Positions 1-9,508 of a stretch of DNA of 64,000 bases are shown piece by piece. The DNA is from Clavaria fumosa (taxonomy: Eukaryota; Basidiomycota; Agaricomycetes; Agaricales; Clavariaceae), in the NCBI GenBank assembly GCA_951802425.1, contig OX637804.1, forward strand, positions 1,798,001 to 1,862,000, read 5' to 3'. The notes below the pieces were generated by a model. That model worked only from the letters and a program-made list of their open reading frames with translations, did no database searches and was not told the origin of the DNA. A program made the translations under genes and the position numbers. Position 1 is the stretch's first letter; every line of letters begins with the position of its first letter.

Positions 1-7
1 CCAAGAA

Positions 8-1450
8 ATGGCATATCTCCAGAAACTGCTCGCGGACACCGTGTCTTCAAATCCGTTCAGCCGATTCAGACCGCAAGTGATTGGTAGCGGCGACCTGTCG
101 CCGAATCTGTGGCTGAAGCTGGGTCAGCTCCCTGGGATTGAGGAGTGTCTCCGCATGTTCACGGCCGTCGAGATGCTCGACGGCGAGAACAGCGTCGGGT
201 GCCGGAGATGCTGGAAGATCCTAAATGGCTATTACGATCCGCAGCGCAGAGGAAGTCCTGACGATGCGGTCGAGGACAGCGATGTCGATACTGATGATAA
301 AATTAATATCAAGCTCGAATTCGTAGGGACGCCAATTGAACCACCGCAGGACCCGCACGGGTCGCACACCGAGTCTATCACACCTGACACTCCTACGATA
401 GAGCACTCGACCTCGAGCTCGTCCGCCTCCTACGACACAAGCGATCGCGCATCTGACTCGTCTATCCCGACGACTCTCGACTCCGAGTCGCCCAAAAACA
501 GCCAGCCGCCTGTCGTTGTTAACGGGAAATCCATAGAACCAACATCACAACCAATTGGAAGTCAGCCTGCACCTACAGTCGAGTCGACGAAGGCATCGTG
601 CAACACTGAAGACTCTTACCTCACGGTCGAACCGCGAAGAAAGCTCCGCGCTCCGTCTCGATGGCCTAGCCTCATGCACCGGAAGCAGAAGTCCGTCACG
701 GACGAGTCTGACACCGATGCGTCCATAGACGCATCTACGTCATCAGACACTAGTTCTTCTAATTCGCCTACTCCTCCAATAGGCTCCGGCCAAGAAGCTG
801 CGGGGCCATCCACCAAGTCCAAAACGGCGGAGTCATCAACTAGCAACGTTCCTCGGACAAAGCAAGTGGTGATGAGGCCCGCCTATAAGCGCTATCTGAT
901 TGCGTCTGCGCCCCCGGTGCTGGTGATCCAGCTTAAGCGTTTCCAGCAAATCTCCAAGATTCCCGCCATTTCTTTCGCCCACGGATTCAAGAAGCTAGAC
1001 GACTACGTTACATTTCCTGAATACCTGGATCTAGGTCCATACCTTGCTCCAAGAAAAGAGGACTTTGGACTGCGTGGGAAGAACAAGGGAAAGGGAAAGG
1101 GCACAATGGCTGAGCCTTGCAAGTATCGCTTATATGCCGTCGTCGTTCATGCCGGGCACATGGTGAGCGAGTCTTCTTGTTTGTATCTGCACCTGTCTCA
1201 AACCACATGGTCTTCGCGACAGCTCGGAGGGCACTACATCGCTTACGTCGCGCTCCCTCCCTCGCCTCCCCCGCCCACTCCTGATATCACGCCCACACTA
1301 AATCCTCCTAACGCCAAACACAACTCAGACGAGTCGAAACTGGCACCACAAAGGCAGTGGGCGTACGTCAGTGATGTCAACGTCCGCCTGACTACTATCG
1401 AGGAAGTCCTGAAAGCGAAAGCATATATCTGTATGTATGAGCGGTTATAG
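8..1450 (+). CDS. USP-family ubiquitin carboxyl-terminal hydrolase, C-terminal part (5' end outside window)
   Basis: Cysteine protease that removes ubiquitin from substrates. The late half of a USP catalytic domain is visible: PPVLVIQLKRF (strand after the insertion), then the His box GGHYIAYV, then the closing WAYVSDVNVRLTTIEEVL and YICMYERL. An early CRRCWK pair is half of the USP zinc-binding site. About 220 residues of Ser/Thr/Pro-rich sequence separate the zinc pair from the LKRF motif, as in the USP16/45 group. The catalytic Cys box must lie before the window. A 60-nt in-frame intron is predicted at 1163-1222 (GTGAGC..ACAG); removing it joins HAGHM to LGGHYIAYV, the expected family sequence. 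The stop is at 1448-1450. The family is certain; the exact orthologue is not. Confidence 0.9.
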   Translation: MAYLQKLLADTVSSNPFSRFRPQVIGSGDLSPNLWLKLGQLPGIEECLRMFTAVEMLDGENSVGCRRCWKILNGYYDPQRRGSPDDAVEDSDVDTDDKINIKLEFVGTPIEPPQDPHGSHTESITPDTPTIEHSTSSSSASYDTSDRASDSSIPTTLDSESPKNSQPPVVVNGKSIEPTSQPIGSQPAPTVESTKASCNTEDSYLTVEPRRKLRAPSRWPSLMHRKQKSVTDESDTDASIDASTSSDTSSSNSPTPPIGSGQEAAGPSTKSKTAESSTSNVPRTKQVVMRPAYKRYLIASAPPVLVIQLKRFQQISKIPAISFAHGFKKLDDYVTFPEYLDLGPYLAPRKEDFGLRGKNKGKGKGTMAEPCKYRLYAVVVHAGHMVSESSCLYLHLSQTTWSSRQLGGHYIAYVALPPSPPPPTPDITPTLNPPNAKHNSDESKLAPQRQWAYVSDVNVRLTTIEEVLKAKAYICMYERL

Positions 1451-1584
1451 GTCACTAGAGCGGAGGAACTCTGGCTTTGTTAGACTTTAATACACATCGG
1501 GATTTAGGCTTTTTTTGGACTTTTTTTGGACTTAAATTTATCTTGCATCTACCATCTTACATCATTTTTGCATGTTGAAAGGCC

Positions 1585-2822
1585 CTATAATTTGATGTAC
1601 AGATCCACAGGTCGACGTCTGTCTGGGGCCAGGCGCTTCCGCGCACTGAACCCGATCTGTTGGAGCACGGACGCAAATTCGTCAGGCCTCAGATTGAGAC
1701 TTTTTACTTTCTCTTTCAACGTCTGCAGTAGGAGAATAGGTCAGGGAAGAGCGGGGAATCAGAGAACTCGGTTACCTCGTCTCTTCGCTTTGCCTTCAGA
1801 TAGGACTCCCACGGTTGAGCTTCCAGCACGAATGTCCCGCCAGTGTGAAGAACCTTATACACGCGCTCGAAGAAGGTTCTGATTCCGCGATCCCCACCAT
1901 TGACATGGATCCATTTCGTGACCGAGAAGCTGAGAAGGATATTTGAGCGCAAAAACGAGGAAAAAGAAATCTCGAGGACTCACGCGACTACAACGTCGTA
2001 GCCCGCATGATCCTCAGGTATCCCGTCATGCACCCAGTCGGCGGTTCTGAATGAGATGTTATAAGGGAATATTTGACGTCTCGATTGGGACTCGGGTTTG
2101 GGCGGGATGGGGAGGGGTCCGAACATGTGTTCGCATGACATCGGAAAGTAGTTGTAGACGCGCTCCTTGTTGCTAAGGGAGGTCGCAGTCGTAGGGAACG
2201 GATGGTGGCGGTCATCCTCGACTTCGACTCCAGAGAAAGACGCGCTTTCCCGCGTGGATGGCAGATCACCATCATCGTGACAATCAATATCTGAATCCAC
2301 GATCGACGACGAAGTGGTGGCATCTAGCGACGTTGGCGCTTGAGTAGACCAGACGGAACGCCGTCGGTGCCAGGCTGCCCTGACAAGACTATCGTCTACG
2401 TCGACACCTATAACTCTGCCAGCCTCGTATACCTGCGCTTGAATTTCGCGACGTCAGCAGGGGATCCTCTCTCAACTCTTGGGGTGGGGGGAATGCGCTC
2501 TCACCGATTTGACAAGAGACGTATCCCTCGTTGCAGCCTACATCTAACACGCGCTTTCCTGTGAAGATAGATGACGGGAGCAGGTCGAGGCGCGGGTCTG
2601 ATGCGAATGTTCGCCTGTTGTAATATCTACGTATACCATTACGCTTCAGCCACAAAAATAACCAAACCAGAACGGGCTTACCCATGATAGCTTCCACGGG
2701 CTAATGGGCTCGGCCTTGGGTCGGAGGACATAGCCCAGGTTGAGGCTGCTGGCATACACTTTCTCAGGTTTGGGAGTCGCTGTTTCAAAACTTCCAAGCG
2801 GTAAAACAAGCGAACTTCTCAT
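1585..2822 (-). CDS. Bin3/MePCE-type RNA 5'-gamma-phosphate methyltransferase
   Basis: SAM-dependent methyltransferase of the Bin3 family, which caps 7SK/U6-type RNAs on the gamma phosphate. Read on the minus strand: YYNRR, then motif I VLDVGCNEGYVS, then after an intron GRVIGVDVDD, then a variable loop, then the Bin3 signature FSVTKWIHVNGGDRGI and GGTFVLEAQPWESY. Splicing is consistent: donor G/GTGAGA with acceptor TTCAAG gives CQIAQVYEAGRVIGVD; a second intron begins GTGAGTCCTC; a third, 1723-1775, leads to a last exon ending VDLYIKL and stop TAG at 1585-1587. The first exon is uncertain: ATG at 2822 gives an open frame that splices to RNGIRRYYNRR, but its N terminus is not recognisable. 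Confidence 0.88.
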
Positions 2823-2965
2823 GTAGACATGCACGACTCAACTGAATTGCTAAGGTTACATACAAATGAGAATTACCAAGTCCTCGCTACTGGGTTCACC
2901 GTGCCTAAAGACCTAGCACTACAACCTGCACCCTGTTGTTTCCTTAAGAGATGTACTACTGGTGT

Positions 2966-4281
2966 TCAACGGTGCTTCATCTCTCCGGCAGCGACGGAGT
3001 GTTGACGCTTCTCGAGATCTGGCGACGATGACCATTAACAGAATCACACCATGGAGCAAGGGACTGACCGTGTGCCCACATTGCAGCACCAACCCGATTT
3101 GAGACGGTGAACAGCAAACCGATCACAGGGACGCCCTCCAGCAGCGCAGCTGTAAAACCGAACACTAGAGAAGTAAATAAGGGTTTGGTGAACTAAAGAC
3201 GAAGCAAAAGATATCCTAGCAGCCACATACAGCGATACTCCCATTTCCGCTCTTCGACGAAGACAAGTCTCTGACGAGACGTCATACCTTTCGCCTCGAA
3301 ATACTATGAACTCAGCTCAGCTTTTTCTTTCTGAAATAGAAATGTACCACTAACAGGCTTGTGTAGATTGCGCGATGTGCCCAGAGCTTTAAACCACGCC
3401 GACACTAATATACCGAAGAACGGAATGATATGGAAGGTCGTCAGAAGCACTGGCAGATCAATTTTCATCAGGCACACGAAAACTCGCGCCTCGAATTGAC
3501 GCTCTACCTTTACGAATTACGAAGCCCACGATCCTGCCTACAAAAAACTTCTCAATGAGGCCCAGCCGGCTATCATCGACGGAGGGAGGGTGCTCCCATT
3601 CCTCCACGTATGGCTGCCAGAATTCAGGGCCCTTCCCGCGAGATACAACCGTCTGAGCCCAGGCACGTTCGCGCGCGATCCGAATGTTCCGTGATAGAAA
3701 GAAATTCAGCATAAACGTGACTTGAGAACCAAGTAGTAAAGCAGTCGCGTCTTCGACCAGTGAAGAATGAAAGAATGTCAATAAATATGAGCTCGCAGGC
3801 AGCACTATGGGGCATGTTACGGACATGTAGAAAGCTTGAAAGGGATTTTATATCCGAAGATCGTATCGTTTGACAAGCCTGTGATGCGCCGGGAGCTGTA
3901 GTGTTTTTGAGTACATGGCAGGCCTGTACTTGGGTGTGCGACTCACTTAATCAAGAATAGTTCTATGATTTTTCGCTGTATCTTAAACGTGAAAATGGCC
4001 TGCAAACTTAAACTTCATGCAACACTCCTATATTCCGATATAAAGCTCACCCAAACGCCCCCAACCGTAAGACCTCTCTGAATGCCATGTTTGCACTTCT
4101 CCCAGGCTGGGATGTATAACTTCTGATCTGTGCAAAGTCTGTACGCGCCCACGATGGCATACAAAGGACTGAAATTGAGTCGGAGCGATGCGCGGGCCAA
4201 CTCGGCGGGAATGACTTCTGGCGGTCGATCGTCCAAAAACAAGGAGTCTTGCGCCTCTGGCCCTTGTAACATCGAAGACAT
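2966..4281 (-). CDS. RRT8/LDS-like multi-pass membrane protein (outer spore wall / lipid droplet family)
   Basis: The C-terminal exons read FGFTAALLEGVPVIGLLF, SNRVGAAMWAH and, after a GTCAGT intron with acceptor CGCCAG, DLEKRQH. This is the hallmark end of the fungal RRT8/LDS1/LDS2 family, whose members sit in lipid droplets and the ER and affect spore wall assembly in yeast. The N-terminal exon from ATG 4281 reads SLRLNFSPLYAIVGAYRL, then a short exon around 3950-4005 (AIFTFKIQRKIIELFLIK). A middle exon at about 3510-3780 carries long hydrophobic stretches and FWQPYVEEWEHPP. Stop at 2966-2968. Two CACGTG boxes lie about 120 and 140 bp upstream. Some internal exon joins were not resolved. 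Confidence 0.72.
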
Positions 4282-4399
4282 AACTCCTAAGAGGTTGATA
4301 TTTTCTGTCAAATTTGAGGCCTAAAATGCTTGAGTGCTGATGCGAACGTTCGTCTAATGCGGACAAGTTGCAGAGCTGGAACGCTGCGCGGTGCGGCAT

Positions 4400-4426
4400 C
4401 ACGTGATAAACTTGGAGAAACACGTG
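4400..4426. promoter_or_regulatory. Paired CACGTG boxes
   Basis: CACGTG at 4400-4405 and again at 4421-4426, 21 bp apart (two helical turns), upstream of the RRT8-like gene start at 4281. This is the core site for bHLH factors of the Cbf1/TYE7/SREBP type. Regulation by such a factor is inferred. Confidence 0.4.
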
Positions 4427-4742
4427 ATACAGTCGCGCTCAAGTGCCGGGAGTAAAAAGTGATCTAGTGAACCCGCGCTCTGTGTATGAGTCGACTATTT
4501 CGAAAATCAACCAAGAAACGAGGGCGCTGTCCTTGCTATCCTCAATACGGCTTATATAGTTTATTCCCTGTTTTGCCGTCCAGAAGAAGGACAACAGTTT
4601 TGAATAATCAATGTGACAATAACTAAGAAGGCGCAGATGGAGTTACAGTATCGTACCATTTAGATGCAATACCTTAGAAAAAGAAAGTCCCTAGATCAGT
4701 ACAACTCCAATAGTGTATACAACTATCATTCCGACGGAACCG

Positions 4743-5861
4743 CTATACATGGCTCATCCCGTCACGGGGCTCTGCGCCACCTCCCGCAGTTCCGGTTGGG
4801 CCAGCCAAGCCTAGTCTACCAGTACTTCCTGTAACTGCAGCATGACTTGACCAAAATGTATCATATGTCATGGTCAGTCCGGCGGAGGGACTAGCAGCAT
4901 AACCTGGCTTCTTCGGAGACGTATTCGGCGTCATGTGCAGGGGCGAGGGGCTAGCGGTAGTGTGGCGTTCGGCGCGTGCTGCCGTCATGGCAGCGGCAGC
5001 GGCAGTTCTCGCCTGTTTGGGTGTCCGTGCAGGGGTCAAAGTGGTCAGCTGTGCATCTGCGCCATAATCATAGCGATGATGTTGACGGTTAGAATCGGGA
5101 AGTGTCTTCCCTTGCGGGGCCGGTGAAGGTGGTGTGGTGTTCGGAGGAGGTCTTCCCTTACTTGGGGAATGCGAGGAGGCGAGGGTTTGCTGTTGTGTAG
5201 AGGTCCGTTTACGTTTTGTCACGGGTGCCGGCATGGGTTGTTGGTCGCCGTGCAGCGAGAGGGAAGTATCCGAGAGGGATGGATTAGTTTGAGTGTCCGG
5301 AAGCATGATGGTAGGATGCGCGAGTTGGCCTGACAGAGCGTCAGGCGGTGAAGGTAAACCAGTATGGGAGGGCCTCGTGGCTGCGGTTTCAGCTGCTACG
5401 TCCGTCATCTCCACATCCTCGTCCGTTCTCTGGACTTCCGTCTTCTCTTGGGTATGGGAAGGCGCGTTCAGTATCGGGATGCCGTTGAGCTGGGGCTGAT
5501 CAGGCCGTTTGTGGGAGTTCAGGTGAGACCGACGGAAGTAAAGATTTTCAACCTCGTTCAGGTTTTGTTTTTGCTGGGGGAAATGCATGAGATATCCATG
5601 TCATGTTTACGCATTACGGAAAAACGGACCCAGCCATGATCCACTTTAAGCCGTGCGTATTGAAGACGAAGCTGTAGTTGCCTGGACAACTGTAAAAAAA
5701 ACGCACGGGTCACGTATATTCCTTCTCCGCGTGCAGCATCGACGCACATGAACAGCTTTTGCTTTATCCACGTACGCATATTTCCTTCTCTTCGATTCCG
5801 CGTCTGGGGATTGCAGAGTCTGTTCCCCCTGAACTGTGGTGGACACCTTTTGCGCCGGCAT
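4743..5861 (-). CDS. Disordered nuclear-type protein, possibly Whi5-like (SBF repressor family)
   Basis: Start ATG 5861 (MPAQKVSTTVQGEQ). The first exon ends KAKAVH at a GTGCGT donor. The next reads LSRQLQLRLQYARLKVDHGW, then an intron ending TTTCCCCCAG joins QKQNLNEVENLYFRRSH. This amphipathic leucine/arginine segment resembles the short GTB motif (L..RL.LRL..A..KV) of Whi5/Srl3-type cell-cycle repressors; that match is by eye and tentative. The remaining 260 residues are low complexity with many SP/TP sites (SPSKGR, TPPSP, LTPARTPK, SPLHMTPNTSPKK), typical of a CDK-phosphorylated regulator. A basic KRKR stretch could be a nuclear signal. A CACGTG at 5997-6002 lies about 135 bp upstream. Confidence 0.7.
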
Positions 5862-6030
5862 TTAAGGTCTCAGATGGGCTTTGTTTCGCTGTGTCTGACG
5901 GTCGTTGGACCAACCTGCAAAGGTGCTGGTGACCAGCAGCTGGTCATCGAAGTGCTACTAAGCGCGCGGTTGTTGCGTCGCGTGATCACACGAGAGCACG
6001 TGATCAAGATCACAGACATAGCCGCTCTCC

Positions 6031-7719
6031 TCATTCACGTCTACGGGATAAGGTCTCCATGTCAATATCAGCGTCTACAGATCCAGGGTCTTGCTCTGCT
6101 TCTTCAACCCCGATGCTCCCCGCGGGCCGCCACACAGAACCTGACGTCGCCTTCCACAGTCTTATTCTACCGTCATTTCCTGCAGACGACAGCACAGTTC
6201 TAACAGTGTCAAAGCGCTCCATGAGTGCACAGAACGTAAGTTAAATCAAAGAGAACTGACCCTGTAATGTTCCACTCTACCCTGCCTACAGTGGACCTAT
6301 TCAAAGCGTAAATAAGACAGGTCGAAGAGGGAATGAAAACCCTCACTTGTGATGATCGAAGTCAGCAACAATAGACGCGCTCCACTTCTTATCCTCGACA
6401 TCAGCTTCTGTATCGTCATCTTCTTCTTCCTCAGCACCCGGCTTCACGCGCCATATGCGGACGTGCCCGTCGCGTCCGCCGGTGGCAATGAGGTGATAAG
6501 ATCGGCCACAAGAAGGGGCCCAAGCCACACACGTGACCGCGTATGGGACCGACGCTTCCGTCTCTGCAGAGCCTTCCGCCGCGGTAGGCAGCGCGGGAGT
6601 AGGGTCCAGCACCAGGACAGTAACCGGACGACGAGACGATGAGAGTTGAATGATCTGCAAGGTCAGGTAGTGGAAAAACAGGGCGAGGCTCTTTGCCTTC
6701 GCACCTTAATGATACCAGTCACGCCGCACCCTGCGGCGATGGCTTCTCCCCAATATCGGTCTTTACACCACGAGATACAATAGCCTCCATCCGCTTCGCG
6801 ATTACCTGAGCCAGTCTTGTTTTGGGAATTCTGCATGCCACTGTGAGACTGCAACGCCTGTGCGACTAGCGAGGCCGACGCTCCATCGTGCGGCGCGTTT
6901 GCCTGGGTTGGAGTTGCTAAAGCGACGGTGTGGCCCTGTGTCATATAGAATGGGGACGAAGAGGGAAGGGCCTCGACATTCAGCTCCTCGGAGACTTGCC
7001 ATGCAGCTAGCGAGGGTTGTTCGAGACATTCGTAGATACGGAGATATTTGTCAGATGAGATGGCCGCCTGTATGTCATGAGTTGAGTGGAGGGGCGTAAC
7101 TTAGAGGGGAAGAATGGAATAACGGATAGACGTGGCGCTCTACGGAAGACGCACCAATTTAAGCCCGAAATGATGAGGCGCAAACTCGACTGCTCTGACA
7201 GTCCCCTTAGCGTCTACCAGGGACGCCCTTTGAACCCACCTGGAGGCAGATGAATTTGGCTGAGTTGGCGGTGAACCTTGCCTAGCGGCGCCGCTGCCAT
7301 TCAAACTGATTTGGGTGGCATCAGCGGCATTTGACAAATAGGACTGCTCCCAGATCTTGACGGTACGATCAAAGGAAGACGAGGCAATGATGGAGCCGAA
7401 TTCCGGATGAGCCCAGGTGACCTTCGACACAGCTGCATCGTGAGCCTGACATTCGAGCGTTAAATATAGATTGGAGATTAAAAGGGCGGGAATGCAAACC
7501 TTCCAGTCGTCCTGTAAAGTCCAAGTACCGGTGTTCTCATCCAACTGCCACACTTTGATCCTGGCGAGATATCCGCTTCTCAGAACTGCGCCCAAAGGTT
7601 AGAAATGAGAATAACCTTTGGTCGAGGCTGCAGGTGGCGAGCCGCTGTCCATAGAAGTCGTAGGACGCGTCGGTGACAAGGTCAGCATGAGCACTTTGGA
7701 TGAGACCTGTCTGTATCAT
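6031..7719 (-). CDS. SEH1: SEH1, WD40 nucleoporin of the Nup84/Nup107 and SEA/GATOR2 complexes
   Basis: Beta-propeller subunit shared by the nuclear pore Y complex and the SEA/GATOR2 complex. The start ATG 7719 gives MIQTGLIQSAHADLVTDASY, followed by DFYGQRLATCSLDQR, the standard Seh1 opening. Next come IKVWQLDENTGTW, WAHPEFGSIIASSSFDRTVK, ASLVDAKGTVRAVEFAPHH, an exon with GCGVTGIIK, AWAPSCGRSYHLIATGGRDG plus HVRIWRVKPG, and the last blade LSSAGNDGRIRLWK. The stop is at 6031. At least five introns of about 50-60 nt interrupt it. An acidic EEEEDDDTEADVED insertion lies in blade 5. A CACGTG at 7775-7780 is 56 bp upstream of the start. Confidence 0.93.
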
Positions 7720-8685
7720 GGTGTGGACTTGCTTACTCAACTCTGTAGCGTTAAACTTACAGAATGCCTGAGATCACGTGTCAAAGTTTTATTTTTTAGC
7801 CGCAACATGTAGCTAAGAAAAAGACGCGGTTGAACAGTAAGTTCGAGAGGTATGGTAATTGATTACGGTGGGGTTACGACGTGTGATAAGTTGCTTCTGA
7901 TTGGGAATGGCATCCCAAGTCTCATCCTCGGGTGTTAGGACCTGGGTTTGTATTGAGGATGACGAGTCGTCATCGTCAATACAAACCCAGGTCCTATTGA
8001 TGACATTCCGGAAGTCCTGTATACCAAAGGCTCAGTTGACATTTCCGAGGGAGGCCAGTCTGCCTGCAAGCAGGGGCAAACCAGCAATGAGCAGGCCACA
8101 CCAGGCAGTGTGGGCAGAGCATGTCAGGAGTGAGGGTGAGGTGTGATGACAAGGCCTACACATTCCCATGACCTGAGTACAGCAGACATGTTGGAGAGTG
8201 AGTCAGAAGAGTCGTTCAGATTATATAATCTGTGGAAAATATAACGTATTCCGAAATGTGAAAAAACAGAATAAACATCTCAAAAGGCCGGAGCGGAGCG
8301 AGGCCCTACCTTGTCTGGAATTGGGACAAGGAATTTTGTACATCCGAAAGGAGCAACGTCGTCGTACCTCCACAGTGCCACTGCGAGAGAGCAGCTCGGC
8401 AACGCAGCGAGAGAGGCATGCATACATTGCGCGGCATGGCTCTCTCAAAGGCAAGACCATAGATCCATCTTACGCGAAGCAGACATGCACATGACAACTT
8501 GGCCTACGAGCCATAACGCGTAAGGCATTTCTCATATTGGCTCACGTCTAATGTGGCTGCACTGCGTCGGATGGCACTGACGCTCGGATGAAGACAAGAC
8601 GGCGAAGGGATACATCGTTTTGCAAAGCCATCATGCACCAGCTAACGACTGCAATGGGCGAGCCGAGCATTATCGGCGGATCGCG
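7720..8685. other. Intergenic, no gene seen; holds a long near-perfect palindrome
   Basis: Between the SEH1 start and the RPS26 3' end. Open frames here are short and match nothing I recognise. The notable element is the hairpin at 7936-7996, listed separately. The rest is ordinary, AT-leaning around 8220-8290. Confidence 0.5.
7936..7996. repeat. 61-bp near-perfect inverted repeat (hairpin)
   Basis: Left arm 7936-7965 and right arm 7967-7996 are 30 nt each, separated by one base. The arms begin TAGGACCTGGGTTTG and pair at 29 of 30 positions; the single mismatch is G7957 opposite G7975. The arms have no similarity to neighbouring genes that I can see. Confidence 0.9.
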
Positions 8686-9232
8686 CTACGTCTTCGGGAT
8701 ACCGGCTGCCTTCGCCTCCTCCGCTGCCGCGACCGCGGGGTTCACCTTCTTCCCGTCCTTCCATCGCACACGAGGGGGAGGAGCACGATTACGTCTACCT
8801 TCCCTGGAGCGGACACGGACAACTGCAGCGATAGAGGTGAAGACAGACAAGAGACAGGAGAGATGGATGCCACGAACTGTGAGAGTGAATAGCACAGGAG
8901 ACGCAGTGCACCGTTTTGAGGTAGAGTTTTGGAATCAGGTATTCTGCGATGCTACGTCAGGCTTAGAAACAGAAAAGGACTGGAGAGAGAAATACCTTGG
9001 TAGACACTTGCATCGCTGATATCTCTCACCGCCGCACTCTCGACCATATTACGGGCGCTGAACCGCTTGATGGCCTTATCCTTTGGGACGGAGCGCGCGC
9101 AGTTCGAGCAGCGCAAGAACTTGACGTGACCGCGCCCTTTCTTGTTGCGACCGCCATTTCTTCTCTTCTTGGTCTATATCGACAAGGGCGTCAGCAGAAG
9201 CATCGTGAATCTTCCAGCACCGCCTGCGTCAT
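8686..9232 (-). CDS. RPS26: Ribosomal protein eS26
   Basis: Small-subunit ribosomal protein at the mRNA exit channel. Four exons on the minus strand. Exon 1 is only MTQA (ATG 9232), then a GTGCTG intron. Exon 2 reads [32 protein letters not shown] and [20 protein letters not shown]. Exon 3 reads [20 protein letters not shown]. Exon 4 reads [20 protein letters not shown] and ends [14 protein letters not shown] with stop 8686-8688. The zinc-binding pairs CSNC and CVSC are intact. Length about 130 residues, normal for fungi. The gene is divergent from LTN1, with a 276-bp shared promoter. Confidence 0.96.
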
Positions 9233-9508
9233 CTCGACTGGCGCTCTACCATCCAGCTATTTGGCGGCGTCTTTCGTCGAGAACGCATGGCTCCTTGCGC
9301 AAGAACACTTGGATGAGGCGACTTACCATGTTTCGATATAAAATTGCGTCGTCGTTGAGAACGTCGTCTACAGCGATGCGAGAGGCATTGCAATTGGTCG
9401 GGAATGAAGATCCATTTGGGGTAAACAGTTCTCACGTTCACGTGATTGTACATGTGATCCTATGTGGTCATCGATGGTACTTGAAGCTGCTATTCAATCA
9501 ACGCCGCC
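9233..9508. promoter_or_regulatory. Divergent RPS26/LTN1 promoter with TCACGTGA box
   Basis: The 276 bp between the two start codons must hold both promoters. It contains the palindrome TCACGTGA at 9438-9445, preceded by a half-repeat TCACGT at 9432-9437 and followed by ACATGTGA, so a cluster of bHLH-type sites is likely. No clear TATA box. Confidence 0.5.

Noticed and set aside
8198..8523. Overlapping 60-100 codon frames between SEH1 and RPS26
   Set aside because: Both strands open to similar extent, no recognisable sequence, no promoter or splice support.
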